Assembly: GCA_013289705.1 (NCBI GenBank)
Contig: JABCZM010000005.1
Span: 58,143-122,142 of the forward strand
Origin: Candidatus Saccharimonadota bacterium
GTDB taxonomy: Bacteria; Patescibacteriota; Saccharimonadia; Saccharimonadales; UBA4665
Reading direction: 5' to 3'
Length of the DNA stretch: 64,000 nucleotides
Shown here: positions 32,000 through 40,428 of the stretch, in pieces
How the letters are laid out: each line of letters opens with the position of its first letter
Numbering within the stretch: position 1 is the first letter of the stretch
The notes under the pieces: generated by a model
Seen by the model: the letters and a program-made list of their open reading frames with translations, nothing else
Databases searched by the model: none
Told to the model about the DNA's origin: nothing
Program-made: the position numbers and the translations under genes

Positions 32000-32575
32000 A
32001 TGACGAAAAAGAGGGATAGATTTTTTGCTGCTTTTGGCGCGATACTATTTTTAGTAACGGCATCGGCATTAACCATCGCGGTAATTGCAAATGGCATCAG
32101 TAATCATAATAAGAGCACGGCTTCAACCAAGCCTGCAGCCACAACTACAACGGATCAATCAAAGGCGACAACGCCAACGACACCGAAGGCAACAGCAAAT
32201 AAATTGGAGGGTACAAAATTGGAAAACTTTACACCGGTCGCGAGCATTCCAACACTACAAAAACAGGATACTACCGTTGGTACGGGGGCCGAAGTCAAGC
32301 CAGGCGACACCGTGACAGTTGACTACACTGGTGCCGTTGCCGCAACTGGCGTTATATTCCAGAGCAGTCTCGATACGGGCCAGCCCGTTAGCTTTCCGCT
32401 CGGTAGCGTAATTGCTGGTTGGACCGATGGTGTTCCTGGCATGAAGGTTGGCGGTACGCGCCGCTTGCTGATTCCGGCGGCCCAGGCTTATGGGGCTAAT
32501 CCACCTGCGGGATCGGGCATTCCGGCCAATGCAGACCTAGTTTTTGACATTACTCTCCACAAAATCGGGAGTTAG
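32000..32575 (+). CDS. Membrane-anchored FKBP-type peptidyl-prolyl isomerase
   Basis: 191 aa. A basic N-terminus and one membrane helix (about 8-30) are followed by a Thr/Lys/Ala-rich linker to about residue 75. The FKBP domain (about 90-191) shows Gly-Asp-Thr-Val-Thr-Val-Asp-Tyr-Thr-Gly, Phe-Pro-Leu-Gly-Ser-Val-Ile-Ala-Gly-Trp and Ala-Tyr-Gly-Ala-Asn-Pro, covering the usual active-site Asp, Phe, Trp and Tyr. It would assist folding of exported proteins outside the membrane. AGAGGG lies six bases before the ATG, and TACAAT (31950-31955) gives a short leader. Confidence 0.92.
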   Translation: MTKKRDRFFAAFGAILFLVTASALTIAVIANGISNHNKSTASTKPAATTTTDQSKATTPTTPKATANKLEGTKLENFTPVASIPTLQKQDTTVGTGAEVKPGDTVTVDYTGAVAATGVIFQSSLDTGQPVSFPLGSVIAGWTDGVPGMKVGGTRRLLIPAAQAYGANPPAGSGIPANADLVFDITLHKIGS

Positions 32576-32661
32576 GACTTTCGTACTTCAGCACATTTCG
32601 GCCCAAGCTCTGCGCTTCGATGTTCGCTCTTGAACGAAACTGCACTAAACCACGAAAGTCC
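32575..32661. repeat. Long imperfect hairpin with perfect 10-bp ends
   Basis: GGACTTTCGT (32575-32584) and ACGAAAGTCC (32652-32661) are exact inverted copies enclosing 67 bases. Internal pairs are CAG...TTTCG with CGAAA-CTG, AAGC/GCTT and GTTC/GAAC. The left arm begins with the last base of the FKBP stop codon. There is no T-run, so it is not a standard terminator; it could be an RNA element or a small repeat. Only one copy was noticed in the window. Confidence 0.45.
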
Positions 32662-32713
32662 CAGGCGCAGGAAAGGGTGGATAAATGTGTTAAATTACAC
32701 AATATGTGGGGTG

Positions 32714-32744
32714 TTGACGGGGATACTAAACGCTAGAGTATAAT
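32714..32744 (+). promoter_or_regulatory. Promoter of the glutaredoxin gene
   Basis: TTGACG (32714-32719), 19-bp spacer, TATAAT (32739-32744), then a leader of about 54 nt ending in AGAGGGGA before the ATG at 32805. Unlike many genes here it has a conventional 5' UTR. Confidence 0.65.
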
Positions 32745-32804
32745 AATTCTTACGGTAAATAAGATAGATAACAAATAAAATAAGCTCCAGAGGGGACGAC
32801 GATC

Positions 32805-33053
32805 ATGGTTAAAAACATCACCATCTTTACCACTAACACTTGTGCCTACTGCGCCATGGTCAAGAAGTACCTCGACGTCAAAAACCACAAATACGACATT
32901 GTTAACCTCGACGAACAACCTCACCGCCAGGCAGAGGCCCTGGCGCTATCTGGTGCTATGACGGTCCCCGTGACAGTTGTGACCAAGCACGATGACACTC
33001 GTGAAGTTATCGTAGGTTACAACCTGGCTAAGCTAGCTCCTGCTGTAGCGTAA
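32805..33053 (+). CDS. Glutaredoxin/NrdH-like redox protein
   Basis: 82 aa. Thioredoxin fold with active site Cys13-Ala-Tyr-Cys16, the conserved Thr-Val-Pro-Val cis-Pro strand near residues 53-56 and a Val-Gly-Tyr-Asn turn near the C-terminus. In size it resembles NrdH or a monothiol-free glutaredoxin. The gene sits 46 bases ahead of a thioredoxin-reductase-like gene, suggesting NADPH-driven reduction in the same pathway, as with NrdH. The electron acceptor (ribonucleotide reductase, peroxidases) is not in the window. Confidence 0.88.
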   Translation: MVKNITIFTTNTCAYCAMVKKYLDVKNHKYDIVNLDEQPHRQAEALALSGAMTVPVTVVTKHDDTREVIVGYNLAKLAPAVA

Positions 33054-33099
33054 TCTTTTTCCAGCCTGTGGAAGATTCGGTTAAAATGAAAGTAGTTTT

Positions 33100-34056
33100 A
33101 TGAGTGAAGAAAAGAAGATCGTACATGATGTGATTATGATTGGTGCTGGCCCAGCCGCATTAAGCGCGGCTATCTATACGACTCGTGAAGATATCGATAC
33201 GCTACTGTTTGAGCGTGGTGTACCCGGTGGCTTGGCAGCCATTACTGATTGGGTCGATAACTATCCTGGCTTTCCCGAAGGTTTGGCTGGACTTGATTTG
33301 GCAAACAATTTACAAAAGCAGGCTGAGCGTTTTGGTGCTGTTATTGAGCTGGGTGAAGTTATGAAAATAACCGACGAAGGGGAGTTCAAGAAGCTAGAAA
33401 CCACCAGCGGCGACATGTATGCGCGCGCGGTCTTGATTGCTACTGGTAGTGATTATAAGAAGACTGGTGTGCCTGGCGAGCAAGAATACTATGCTCGCGG
33501 TGTGCATTATTGCGCAACTTGCGACGGTGCGTTTTATCGTGACAAACGACTGGTTGTGATTGGCGGCGGTAATTCTGCCGTGCAGGAATCTATCTTTTTG
33601 ACGCGCTTTGCAACGCACATTGATTTACTGGTTCGGTCCACTATCAAGGCAAGTGATGTATTGCAAAAAGACCTCCAAAAATTTGTGGATAATGGAAAAA
33701 TTACGGTACATTTGAATACCTTGACCGATGAGATTGTTGGCGAGGATAACAAAGTTGTCAAAGTCGTTGGTACCGATAAGGCTACTGGTAAGAACATCGA
33801 TTTTCCAACCGATGGTGTGTTTGTCTTCGTAGGCTTAAAGCCTAATAGCGAGTTCGTCAAAGACCTGGTTGATTTAGATGACATCGGGCTCATTAAAACC
33901 GATGCTAATCTGCACACCAGCGTGCCCGGTGTATTTGCGGCCGGTGATATCCGTTCCGGCGCAACCTTACAGATTGCCAGTGCGGCCGGTGAGGGTGCCA
34001 CGGCAGCGCTTAAAATTCGCGAATACCTTGATGCTCGCGAACATATTCTTGAGTAA
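33100..34056 (+). CDS. trxB: Thioredoxin reductase family flavoprotein
   Basis: 318 aa. FAD site Gly-Ala-Gly-Pro-Ala-Ala near residue 17, redox-active Cys138-Ala-Thr-Cys141-Asp, NADPH site Gly-Gly-Gly-Asn-Ser-Ala and C-terminal Ala-Ala-Gly-Asp-Ile-Arg. All parts of low-molecular-weight thioredoxin reductase are present. It probably recycles the adjacent glutaredoxin/NrdH-like protein. TAAAAT (33082-33087) lies 12 bases before the ATG, giving at most a very short leader, so the gene may have its own promoter as well as readthrough. Confidence 0.93.
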   Translation: MSEEKKIVHDVIMIGAGPAALSAAIYTTREDIDTLLFERGVPGGLAAITDWVDNYPGFPEGLAGLDLANNLQKQAERFGAVIELGEVMKITDEGEFKKLETTSGDMYARAVLIATGSDYKKTGVPGEQEYYARGVHYCATCDGAFYRDKRLVVIGGGNSAVQESIFLTRFATHIDLLVRSTIKASDVLQKDLQKFVDNGKITVHLNTLTDEIVGEDNKVVKVVGTDKATGKNIDFPTDGVFVFVGLKPNSEFVKDLVDLDDIGLIKTDANLHTSVPGVFAAGDIRSGATLQIASAAGEGATAALKIREYLDAREHILE

Positions 34057-34106
34057 TTGATTATCTGTCAGCGGCAGTCGTAGGCTTCGGCAGCTAAGAC
34101 TTATCG

Positions 34107-34784
34107 TTATAGTTCTGTGTAGCCATCAAAGAAATCAAAGACTAGCTGATCCCTGTGAATACCGAGGCTCACTAAACCTTTACAGAGGCTGTCGACAAAT
34201 GACTCGCTGCCAGACACGTAGATTTGTGCGTTTGGTGGTGTCGTATTCTTGATTTGCGCGGCGGTTAATCGATTTGGTGCTATAGCAATTGTCTTTAATG
34301 CTAATGGATAGGCATTGGTGACATCTCGAAATATCTGTTCCCGACCACTTTTCAGACTATAAAACAGAAAAATACTTCGTTGTTCTCTTTGCTCGATTAA
34401 GCTACTAAGCATACTAATATACGATGCAATGCCGATGCCTCCGGCAATAAAAACTAGCGGGATATCGGTGTTTTTGGGTAGCACTAAATCGCCCATGGCA
34501 TCACCAATCATCGCTTGGTCGCCTGGTTCTAGCGCTTGTAGACGTTGCTTGTAGTGACTAATCGGTGAGCCATACTTCAACACAAAGCTAATATTGTACG
34601 CCGCATCAGCCGGAAGCGAAGTGAGCGTAAATACCCGCGAACCGCCCCTAGGGTCATCAACAACCTCTGGAAGTGACAGGCTAATGTATTGTCCAGGCAC
34701 AAAATCAAGCGGCCGTTCTGGTCGAAAAAAATACTGCCAAACCCCAGGGACTAACTCTTCTCGCTTTTCAAAAAACACCTGCAT
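34107..34784 (-). CDS. Ferredoxin-NADP reductase-like flavoprotein
   Basis: 225 aa, two-domain reductase without a fused ferredoxin. The FAD-binding strand reads Arg-Val-Phe-Thr-Leu-Thr-Ser-Leu-Pro near residue 50, following Pro-Gly-Gln-Tyr-Ile-Ser-Leu. The NAD(P) site is Phe-Ile-Ala-Gly-Gly-Ile-Gly-Ile-Ala (about 112-120), and Tyr-Val-Ser-Gly-Ser-Glu appears near the end. The electron partner is unknown. The minus-strand TATACT (34798-34793) lies eight bases before the ATG, so this is a probable leaderless gene, independent of the neighbouring GDPD gene. Confidence 0.88.
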   Translation of the reverse strand: MQVFFEKREELVPGVWQYFFRPERPLDFVPGQYISLSLPEVVDDPRGGSRVFTLTSLPADAAYNISFVLKYGSPISHYKQRLQALEPGDQAMIGDAMGDLVLPKNTDIPLVFIAGGIGIASYISMLSSLIEQREQRSIFLFYSLKSGREQIFRDVTNAYPLALKTIAIAPNRLTAAQIKNTTPPNAQIYVSGSESFVDSLCKGLVSLGIHRDQLVFDFFDGYTEL

Positions 34785-34872
34785 AGGTTATTAGTATATC
34801 CTCCGGATATTCTTATCGGTACTCAGAATGTGCGAGTAAGCTCACACTTTCTTCCGTGTCTCTAGTATAACG

Positions 34873-35538
34873 CTATTTTTCGAAGCGGTCAGGAAAGTCG
34901 GTGATCACACCGTATAGATATTTTTCCCATTTTTTAACTTTTCCTGGGTTGTTCATGGTGTAGGGCGAAATTTGCCAACCCCGTTTGTGCATCGGTGCCA
35001 GAAAGCTGCGCCATAACCACAGACTTTTCATGTTGAGCCGTTTGGTTTTGACCTGGTTGGCTCGAACACGGGCCTTCACGCCGGACCAGCGTTCAATAAC
35101 GACCTTTTCAATCTCGGGTAGTTCTTTGTGCAACGCTAGCAGTGTGTGCTGGCTAAACGAGCCCAGTAAAAAATTCTCTGACTTCCAGCCGCTAGCCAGG
35201 TACTTTTTGATTATTGTAACAATTGGTTCAGTCGGCTCATTCGGCTTCACTTCTACCAAAAGCGGCACTGTGTTACTGACGGCTTGGAGTATTTCTTCAA
35301 ATGTTGCCAAGTCTATTTTGTGCGCTTTGAGTTGTGCGTAGGTGTGGTTGCGAATAGACAGCTTACTGCCAGATGCATCTGTCAATTCGGGATTGTGGTT
35401 TAGAATAACTACGCCGTCTTTGGTGACGCGTAGGTCAAATTCTAGCTCATCGACGCCATGCTCCAGACCTTTTTTGAGCCCCGAAATAGTGTTTTCGGGG
35501 GCAAGGCCTTTCGCCCCGCGGTGACCAATAATTTTCAT
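34873..35538 (-). CDS. Glycerophosphodiester phosphodiesterase
   Basis: 221 aa TIM-barrel enzyme. It begins Ile-Ile-Gly-His-Arg-Gly-Ala-Lys-Gly-Leu-Ala-Pro-Glu-Asn-Thr (both catalytic motif His/Arg and the Glu-Asn-Thr), then Glu-Leu-Glu-Phe-Asp-Leu-Arg metal ligands and Leu-Asn-His-Asn-Pro-Glu, which supplies the second His. It would release glycerol 3-phosphate from phospholipid head groups. No signal peptide. The minus-strand TACACT (35551-35546) ends seven bases before the ATG. A GTG(C)GAG/CTC(A)CAC hairpin near 34825-34845 could terminate the transcript. Confidence 0.92.
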   Translation of the reverse strand: MKIIGHRGAKGLAPENTISGLKKGLEHGVDELEFDLRVTKDGVVILNHNPELTDASGSKLSIRNHTYAQLKAHKIDLATFEEILQAVSNTVPLLVEVKPNEPTEPIVTIIKKYLASGWKSENFLLGSFSQHTLLALHKELPEIEKVVIERWSGVKARVRANQVKTKRLNMKSLWLWRSFLAPMHKRGWQISPYTMNNPGKVKKWEKYLYGVITDFPDRFEK

Positions 35539-35582
35539 CTCTTATAGTGTACAATATTTATAAAATTATAAGAGGAGTACCT

Positions 35583-36110
35583 ATGCCCGATTTTAACCAA
35601 GTCCTGAAACCAGGCGATTACAAAAATGGCACCATCAACACCGTTGTTGAGATTCCCGAAGGCTCACGATTAAAGGTCGAATGGGACCGCAAACACGCGG
35701 CATTTATGCTTGACCGCGTCGAACCGCGCGCATTTGCCAAGCCCTGCAACTACGGCTTTATCCCACAAACACTCGACGAAGACGGCGACGAACTCGATAC
35801 GCTTATCATCTGTCCCGAACCGTTAGCAACGGGCGTCTGGCTGGAAGCAACTATCATTGGTGTTATGAAGTTCAATGACGACGGCGAAGTTGATGACAAG
35901 ATCGTGTGCGTGCCAGCCGACAACCGTGATGACGGCGATGCTATCAAATCACTGGCAGACATTCCGCAGCTCGTCAAACAACTAGAGCACCACTTTACGC
36001 ATTACAAGGACCTCAAAAAACCCGGCAGCACCAAAGTTACCGGCTGGGGTGATGTTGAAGAAGCCAAAGAAATCATCGCCAAATCCATCGAACGCTACAA
36101 TAAGCAGTAA
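35583..36110 (+). CDS. ppa: Inorganic pyrophosphatase, family I
   Basis: 175 aa. The family I signature Asp-Glu-Asp-Gly-Asp-Glu-Leu-Asp-Thr-Leu (Asp cluster for Mg) and Glu-Ile-Pro-Glu-Gly-Ser, then Tyr-Gly-Phe-Ile-Pro and a second acidic site Ala-Asp-Asn-Arg-Asp-Asp are present. The ATG at 35583 follows AGAGGAG by seven bases; the upstream in-frame ATG (35547) lies inside the promoter region. It hydrolyses pyrophosphate. The next gene starts in the stop codon (TAATG), forming an operon with two Nudix hydrolases. Confidence 0.95.
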   Translation: MPDFNQVLKPGDYKNGTINTVVEIPEGSRLKVEWDRKHAAFMLDRVEPRAFAKPCNYGFIPQTLDEDGDELDTLIICPEPLATGVWLEATIIGVMKFNDDGEVDDKIVCVPADNRDDGDAIKSLADIPQLVKQLEHHFTHYKDLKKPGSTKVTGWGDVEEAKEIIAKSIERYNKQ

Positions 36111-36700
36111 TGAAAAAGCTCATCCCTCAAGATGCTGCCTTGATTCCTGATAATGCCGAGTGCGTTTTTAAAGGTAAAATTTTTGACGTCTATCAATGGC
36201 CACAAGTGCTTTACGATGGCAGTACCGCAACCTTTGAGAGGTTAAAAAGACCCGATGCGACTGACGTTATTTGTATCGTGAACGATAAAATACTCATCAT
36301 CACCGACGAGCAACCGGATCGCGGGCCGTTAGAGGCTTTCCCTGGTGGCCGTGTCGATCCTGGCGAAGTGTCGATGACCGCGTCAGCACAGCGCGAAGTG
36401 CTAGAAGAAGTCGGCTATAGTTTTAAAAATTGGCGACTATTGCAAGTAGGCCAACCATTCAAAAAAATCGAATGGTTTAGCTATCTGTTTATTGCTTGGG
36501 ACGTGACAGGACAACAGGCTCCACACAATGATGCCGGCGAACGGATTACCATCAAAGAAGTTTCTTTTGAAGAACTTAAGCAGCTAGTGCTGGCAAGGAC
36601 AGATTATCTAGACGTGGCCGAGGATTTGTTTAAAAACACGAACAGCATCGATGAGTTGCTGAAGCTGCCCGAATATGAAGGCGTAGAAGTTGACCGATAA
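36110..36700 (+). CDS. Nudix hydrolase
   Basis: 196 aa. The Nudix box Gly-Gly-Arg-Val-Asp-Pro-Gly-Glu ... Arg-Glu-Val-Leu-Glu-Glu-Val-Gly is complete (about 82-104). The upstream layout (Ala-Thr-Phe-Glu-Arg-Leu, Asp-Val-Ile-Cys-Ile-Val) resembles ADP-ribose pyrophosphatase-type members. Cotranscribed with ppa through a TAATG overlap and with another Nudix gene through an 11-bp overlap, so the trio looks like a nucleotide-clean-up or pyrophosphate unit. Substrate not determined. Confidence 0.9.
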   Translation: MKKLIPQDAALIPDNAECVFKGKIFDVYQWPQVLYDGSTATFERLKRPDATDVICIVNDKILIITDEQPDRGPLEAFPGGRVDPGEVSMTASAQREVLEEVGYSFKNWRLLQVGQPFKKIEWFSYLFIAWDVTGQQAPHNDAGERITIKEVSFEELKQLVLARTDYLDVAEDLFKNTNSIDELLKLPEYEGVEVDR

Positions 36701-37262
36701 GCAAATCCATACAATCGTCGAGGCTTATCTGAAAAAACATCCATCGGAGCGACAGACTCTACAGTTGTTCTTGTACCAACTTGAAAATAACGATGTTATG
36801 AATGACCGTAAAACGTTGCCTGGCCATATAACAGGCTGTGCGCTCGTGCTGTCTCCGGATAAAACCAAATTGCTGCTGATCTATCACAAGCTCTTTGATA
36901 TTTGGCTGCAGCCTGGCGGTCACTGGGATCCCGGTGAGTCCGACCCATTACACGCAGCCCAGCGTGAAGCCGAAGAAGAAACATCGGTTGCCATCGACCG
37001 ATATTTGCCAATCGACCCACGTAATCCGCTCATGCCAATCCATATAGAATCACACGCCATAGCTGCTCGTCCGGAAAAGAGTGAGCTGCCGCATATGCAT
37101 CACGATTTTACGTACGTGTTTATTGCCAAAAGTGCCAAAAATGAAGATTTGAATCATCTCGAAAGTGAAGTCATGGATGCCCAGTGGTTTGCGCTTGATG
37201 CGCCTGAATGCTTTTGGGTAAGAGGTCGTATCAAAAAGCTGCTGGATTCTAGCCTTATCTAG
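36690..37262 (+). CDS. Nudix hydrolase, second of a tandem pair
   Basis: 190 aa, started at TTG 36690, which overlaps the preceding gene by 11 bp; GAAG just precedes it. The first 36 residues (Ile-His-Thr-Ile-Val-Glu-Ala-Tyr-Leu-Lys) look like a genuine N-terminal helix, so the downstream ATG (36798) is less likely. The Nudix box is Gly-Gly-His-Trp-Asp-Pro-Gly-Glu ... Arg-Glu-Ala-Glu-Glu-Glu-Thr. It resembles members that act on NDP-sugars or similar. The product of a duplication followed by divergence from its neighbour is possible but identity is low by eye. Confidence 0.88.
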   Translation: MTDKQIHTIVEAYLKKHPSERQTLQLFLYQLENNDVMNDRKTLPGHITGCALVLSPDKTKLLLIYHKLFDIWLQPGGHWDPGESDPLHAAQREAEEETSVAIDRYLPIDPRNPLMPIHIESHAIAARPEKSELPHMHHDFTYVFIAKSAKNEDLNHLESEVMDAQWFALDAPECFWVRGRIKKLLDSSLI

Positions 37263-37264
37263 TT

Positions 37265-37293
37265 TTGCATCACTCTCGTCGCTGCTATACAAT
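37265..37293 (+). promoter_or_regulatory. Promoter of the central-carbon operon
   Basis: TTGCAT (37265-37270), 17 bp, TACAAT (37288-37293), followed by a leader of about 40 nt with AAGGA before the gap start. It begins three bases after the Nudix stop codon. Confidence 0.7.
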
Positions 37294-37339
37294 AATGGAC
37301 ATAAGAATAGGCATAAGCGTAAAAAAAGGAATAATGAAT

Positions 37340-38380
37340 ATGAAAACACGGGTGGCAATCAACGGATTTGGGCGAATCGGGCGCAATGCTTTCAAAATAG
37401 CATTCGCACGCAGTGACTGCGAAATTGTGGCAATCAACGACTTAACAGATACCAAAACGCTGGCCTACTTGCTCAAGCACGACAGTAACTATGGTGCCTA
37501 CGATCAAGACGTTAGCTATGACGACCAGAATATTATTGTCGCTGGCAAGCCAGTAAAAGTATTAGCCGAAAAAGACCCGACACTGTTGCCCTGGAAAGGC
37601 CTGAAGGTTGACGTTGTTATTGAATCAACGGGATTTTTTACTGACAAAGAAGGTGCCGAAAAGCACATTACCGCTGGTGCGCAGCGAGTTGTCATTAGCG
37701 GTCCAACCAAAAGTGACGGTGTTGACACGATCGTGCTTGGTGCCAACGATGACAAGCTAGAGGGTGCCAGCCACGTCATTAGCAACGCTAGCTGTACTAC
37801 CAACTCGCTTGGTGCTGTTATGGCAATTTTGGATGCTGAATTTGGTGTTGAAAAGTCTATGCTGACCACCGTCCACAGCTACACTGCTAGCCAGGCATTG
37901 CAAGATGCGCCAAAAAAAGATCTTCGTGAAGGCCGTAACGCCGCCGAAAACATTGTGCCTACCACTACCGGCGCTGCAATTGCTGTTACGCTGACATTGC
38001 CACAGCTCAAAGACAAGTTTGATGGTCTGAGTATCCGCGTTCCCACCCCTGTTGTTTCGCTCAGTGATGTGACCGCACTTCTTAAGCGCAGTACAAGCGT
38101 AGAAGAACTCAACGAAACCTTCAAAAAAGCTGCCAAAGAGCCATTCTATCAAGGTATTTTGGGTGTCAGCGACGAACCGCTTGTTAGTAGTGACTACATC
38201 GGTAATAGCCATTCCGGCACTGTTGACTTGGCGCTAACAAAAGTCGTCGCCGGCAACTTAGTGAAGGTTATGGTTTGGTATGACAACGAATGGGGCTACA
38301 GTAACCGACTGGTCGAAGTTGTTGCCGATACTGGCCACAATTTGCACAAAAAAGAAGATCATACCGGACACCACGAATAG
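37340..38380 (+). CDS. gap: Glyceraldehyde-3-phosphate dehydrogenase
   Basis: 346 aa from the ATG at 37340, nine bases after AAGGA; an in-frame ATG at 37334 is too close to that site. It starts Val-Ala-Ile-Asn-Gly-Phe-Gly-Arg-Ile-Gly-Arg. The catalytic Ser-Asn-Ala-Ser-Cys-Thr-Thr-Asn appears at about residue 155, with the conserved His in Val-His-Ser-Tyr-Thr. It ends with a His-rich tail (His-Lys-Lys-Glu-Asp-His-Thr-Gly-His-His-Glu). It oxidises glyceraldehyde 3-phosphate in glycolysis and heads the sugar-phosphate operon. Confidence 0.95.
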   Translation: MKTRVAINGFGRIGRNAFKIAFARSDCEIVAINDLTDTKTLAYLLKHDSNYGAYDQDVSYDDQNIIVAGKPVKVLAEKDPTLLPWKGLKVDVVIESTGFFTDKEGAEKHITAGAQRVVISGPTKSDGVDTIVLGANDDKLEGASHVISNASCTTNSLGAVMAILDAEFGVEKSMLTTVHSYTASQALQDAPKKDLREGRNAAENIVPTTTGAAIAVTLTLPQLKDKFDGLSIRVPTPVVSLSDVTALLKRSTSVEELNETFKKAAKEPFYQGILGVSDEPLVSSDYIGNSHSGTVDLALTKVVAGNLVKVMVWYDNEWGYSNRLVEVVADTGHNLHKKEDHTGHHE

Positions 38381-38422
38381 ACTACTATTGCCTGCGGCTC
38401 GTTACAAAGTTAGTATGAGTAT

Positions 38423-38914
38423 ATGAAGATTGCAATTACCACTGACCACGCCGGATTTGAAGCGCTCAAAGCATTACGTGTCTTTATAGAGTCACTTGGG
38501 CATGAGTGTGTCGATTTTGGCCCGCAAACATTCCAGGCTGACGACGACTATCCTGATTTCATGTTTCCAGCCGCAAAAGCAGTTGCTACGGGCGACTGTG
38601 AAGTGGGGATTATTTTAGGCGGTAGTGGTAATGGCGAAGCTATGGCAGCTAATCGTATTAAAGGCGTGCGCTGTGCCTTGTTTTACGGTCCGGTTATTGC
38701 CAAAACGGCCATTAACGCCGAAGGTGACATCAGCGATGATCCATACGAAATTGTGAAGCTATCGCGGCAGCACAACGATGCCAACGTCTTGAGCTTATCG
38801 GGCCGCTTCCTAAGTCTTGACGAAATGAAGCAGGCGACTGAAATTTGGCTCGGCACGCCATTTAGCAATCTGGAGCGTCACGAGCGTCGTATCAAAAAGC
38901 TAGACGAGGTATGA
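38423..38914 (+). CDS. rpiB: Ribose-5-phosphate isomerase B
   Basis: 163 aa. RpiB/LacAB fold: Ile-Ala-Ile-Thr-Thr-Asp-His-Ala-Gly-Phe-Glu at the N-terminus (phosphate loop), Asp-Tyr-Pro-Asp, then Gly-Ile-Ile-Leu-Gly-Gly-Ser-Gly-Asn-Gly-Glu (the catalytic Cys or Thr position here is Ser or Gly; check by alignment). It interconverts ribulose 5-phosphate and ribose 5-phosphate. TTGCCT (38388-38393), 17 bp, TAGTAT (38411-38416) lie six bases before the ATG, an internal leaderless promoter that could separate expression from gap. Confidence 0.93.
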   Translation: MKIAITTDHAGFEALKALRVFIESLGHECVDFGPQTFQADDDYPDFMFPAAKAVATGDCEVGIILGGSGNGEAMAANRIKGVRCALFYGPVIAKTAINAEGDISDDPYEIVKLSRQHNDANVLSLSGRFLSLDEMKQATEIWLGTPFSNLERHERRIKKLDEV

Positions 38915-38918
38915 GGCT

Positions 38919-39548
38919 ATGGTAACTATCTGTCCGACCATTACTGCAGAAACGGCCGACGAATATCGGAGGCAGATGGAGCTATTGGAGCCATTTGCGA
39001 CGCGCTTTCATGTTGATATGTCCGACGGTGATTTTGCGCCGCGCAAGTTGTTAGCTTTTGATCAAATTTGGTGGCGCGGTAATCGCACTGTTGACTTGCA
39101 CTTGATGTATCGTTATCCTGTCGATCACGCCGAAATTATCTTGGCGCTGAACCCACGACTGGTTATTATTCATGTCGAAGCCGAAGGCAACTTTAATAAC
39201 TTTGCCGACCATTTGCATGCACATGGTATAGAGGTCGGTGTTGCACTCTTGCCGCAAACACGGGTGGACGCCATTGAGCCGGTGATGCGCTCAATCGATC
39301 ATGTACTGATATTTTCGGGTAATTTGGGCTATCAGGGTGGTAGCGAAGCCAACATGGAGCTCCTTAAAAAAGTTATCGCCGTACGGCGGCTCAAGCCAAC
39401 AGTCGAAATTGGCTGGGATGGTGGTGTAAACAACCAAAATGCGCGAGCAATCGCCGAAGCTGGCGTTGACGTCTTGAATGTCGGTGGCTTTATTCAAAAC
39501 ACCCCCGATCCAGCGGCCGCGTATGCTACACTAAAAGCATTAGTGTAA
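38919..39548 (+). CDS. rpe: Ribulose-phosphate 3-epimerase
   Basis: 209 aa TIM barrel. It has Ile-Cys-Pro-Thr-Ile, Phe-His-Val-Asp-Met-Ser-Asp-Gly (metal His/Asp), and a His in Ile-Ile-His-Val-Glu-Ala-Glu. A second-half Gly-Trp-Asp-Gly-Gly-Val-Asn motif carries the catalytic Asp. The Asp-Leu-His-Leu-Met strand is also present. It links xylulose and ribulose 5-phosphate. It lies four bases after rpiB and before transketolase, so three steps of the non-oxidative pentose phosphate pathway sit in order. Confidence 0.9.
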   Translation: MVTICPTITAETADEYRRQMELLEPFATRFHVDMSDGDFAPRKLLAFDQIWWRGNRTVDLHLMYRYPVDHAEIILALNPRLVIIHVEAEGNFNNFADHLHAHGIEVGVALLPQTRVDAIEPVMRSIDHVLIFSGNLGYQGGSEANMELLKKVIAVRRLKPTVEIGWDGGVNNQNARAIAEAGVDVLNVGGFIQNTPDPAAAYATLKALV

Positions 39549-39567
39549 TAGAGATTTTGCCCTACCT

Positions 39568-40428
39568 ATGGCTCAAAAAACGTACTCCATTCAGGCTTTA
39601 GAAAAGATCGCTATCGACATCCGCGAGGATATTATTACTATGCTCGAAACGGCCGGCTCTGGTCATAGCGCTGGTCCCCTTGGCTTGGCCGACATCTTTA
39701 CGGCACTCTACTTTGACATCCTGCAGATCGACCCAAAAAAGCCCTATTGGGACGAACGTGATCTGTTATTGCTGAGCAATGGCCACTGCGCGCCAGTGCA
39801 ATACGCCACGATGGCGCAGGCTGGATTCTTTGATCGCAAAGAATTGTTAACCTTGCGGAAATTTGGTTCACGATTGCAAGGTCACCCGGAGCGAACTCGA
39901 TTGCCTGGGCTAGAAACCACCAGTGGCCCGCTGGGTAGCGGCTTGAGCCAAGCATGCGGTATGGCGTTGGCGCTGCGTATGAACCAAGAGCTCCACCGCT
40001 GGGTGTATGTAGTCATGGGCGACGGCGAACAAGACGAGGGCAATGTCTGGGAAGCGGCCATGCTAGCGGGCAAATATAAGCTAGACCATCTTATTGCCAT
40101 TACCGATCGCAATAACATCCAGATCGACGGTTTTACCGAAGACGTTATGCCCTTGGAAGATTTTAAGGGCAAGTGGGAAGCATTTGGCTGGCATGTTATA
40201 GAGATCGACGGCAACGACATCGAAGCCGTGATTGACGCCTGTGCCATGGCCCGCGCCATTCACGAAAAACCAGTCATGATTGTAGCGCACACCATTCCTG
40301 GCAAAGGCGTAGACTTTATGGAAAACGACTTTCACTGGCACGGTATGCCGCCAAATCATGAACAAGCCAAAAAAGCCCTCCACGAACTCCGCACCTTACA
40401 GGGCAAGATACGGAGTGAACATGAGTGA
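39568..40428 (+). CDS. tktA: Transketolase, N-terminal (thiamine pyrophosphate) subunit
   Basis: 286 aa. TPP domain with Gly-Ser-Gly-His-Ser-Ala-Gly, then Leu-Gly-Ser-Gly-Leu-Ser-Gln, and the TPP-Mg motif Gly-Asp-Gly-Glu-Gln-Asp-Glu-Gly followed by Asp-Arg-Asn-Asn-Ile-Gln-Ile. Transketolase is split into two proteins as in many archaea and CPR bacteria. Its stop TGA overlaps the start of the second subunit by 8 bp, favouring stoichiometric synthesis. It moves two-carbon units between sugar phosphates. Confidence 0.93.
   Translation: MAQKTYSIQALEKIAIDIREDIITMLETAGSGHSAGPLGLADIFTALYFDILQIDPKKPYWDERDLLLLSNGHCAPVQYATMAQAGFFDRKELLTLRKFGSRLQGHPERTRLPGLETTSGPLGSGLSQACGMALALRMNQELHRWVYVVMGDGEQDEGNVWEAAMLAGKYKLDHLIAITDRNNIQIDGFTEDVMPLEDFKGKWEAFGWHVIEIDGNDIEAVIDACAMARAIHEKPVMIVAHTIPGKGVDFMENDFHWHGMPPNHEQAKKALHELRTLQGKIRSEHE

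Noticed and set aside
32575..32661. Integron attC site or tRNA
   Set aside because: No conserved attC core ends, no gene cassette context and no tRNA arms.
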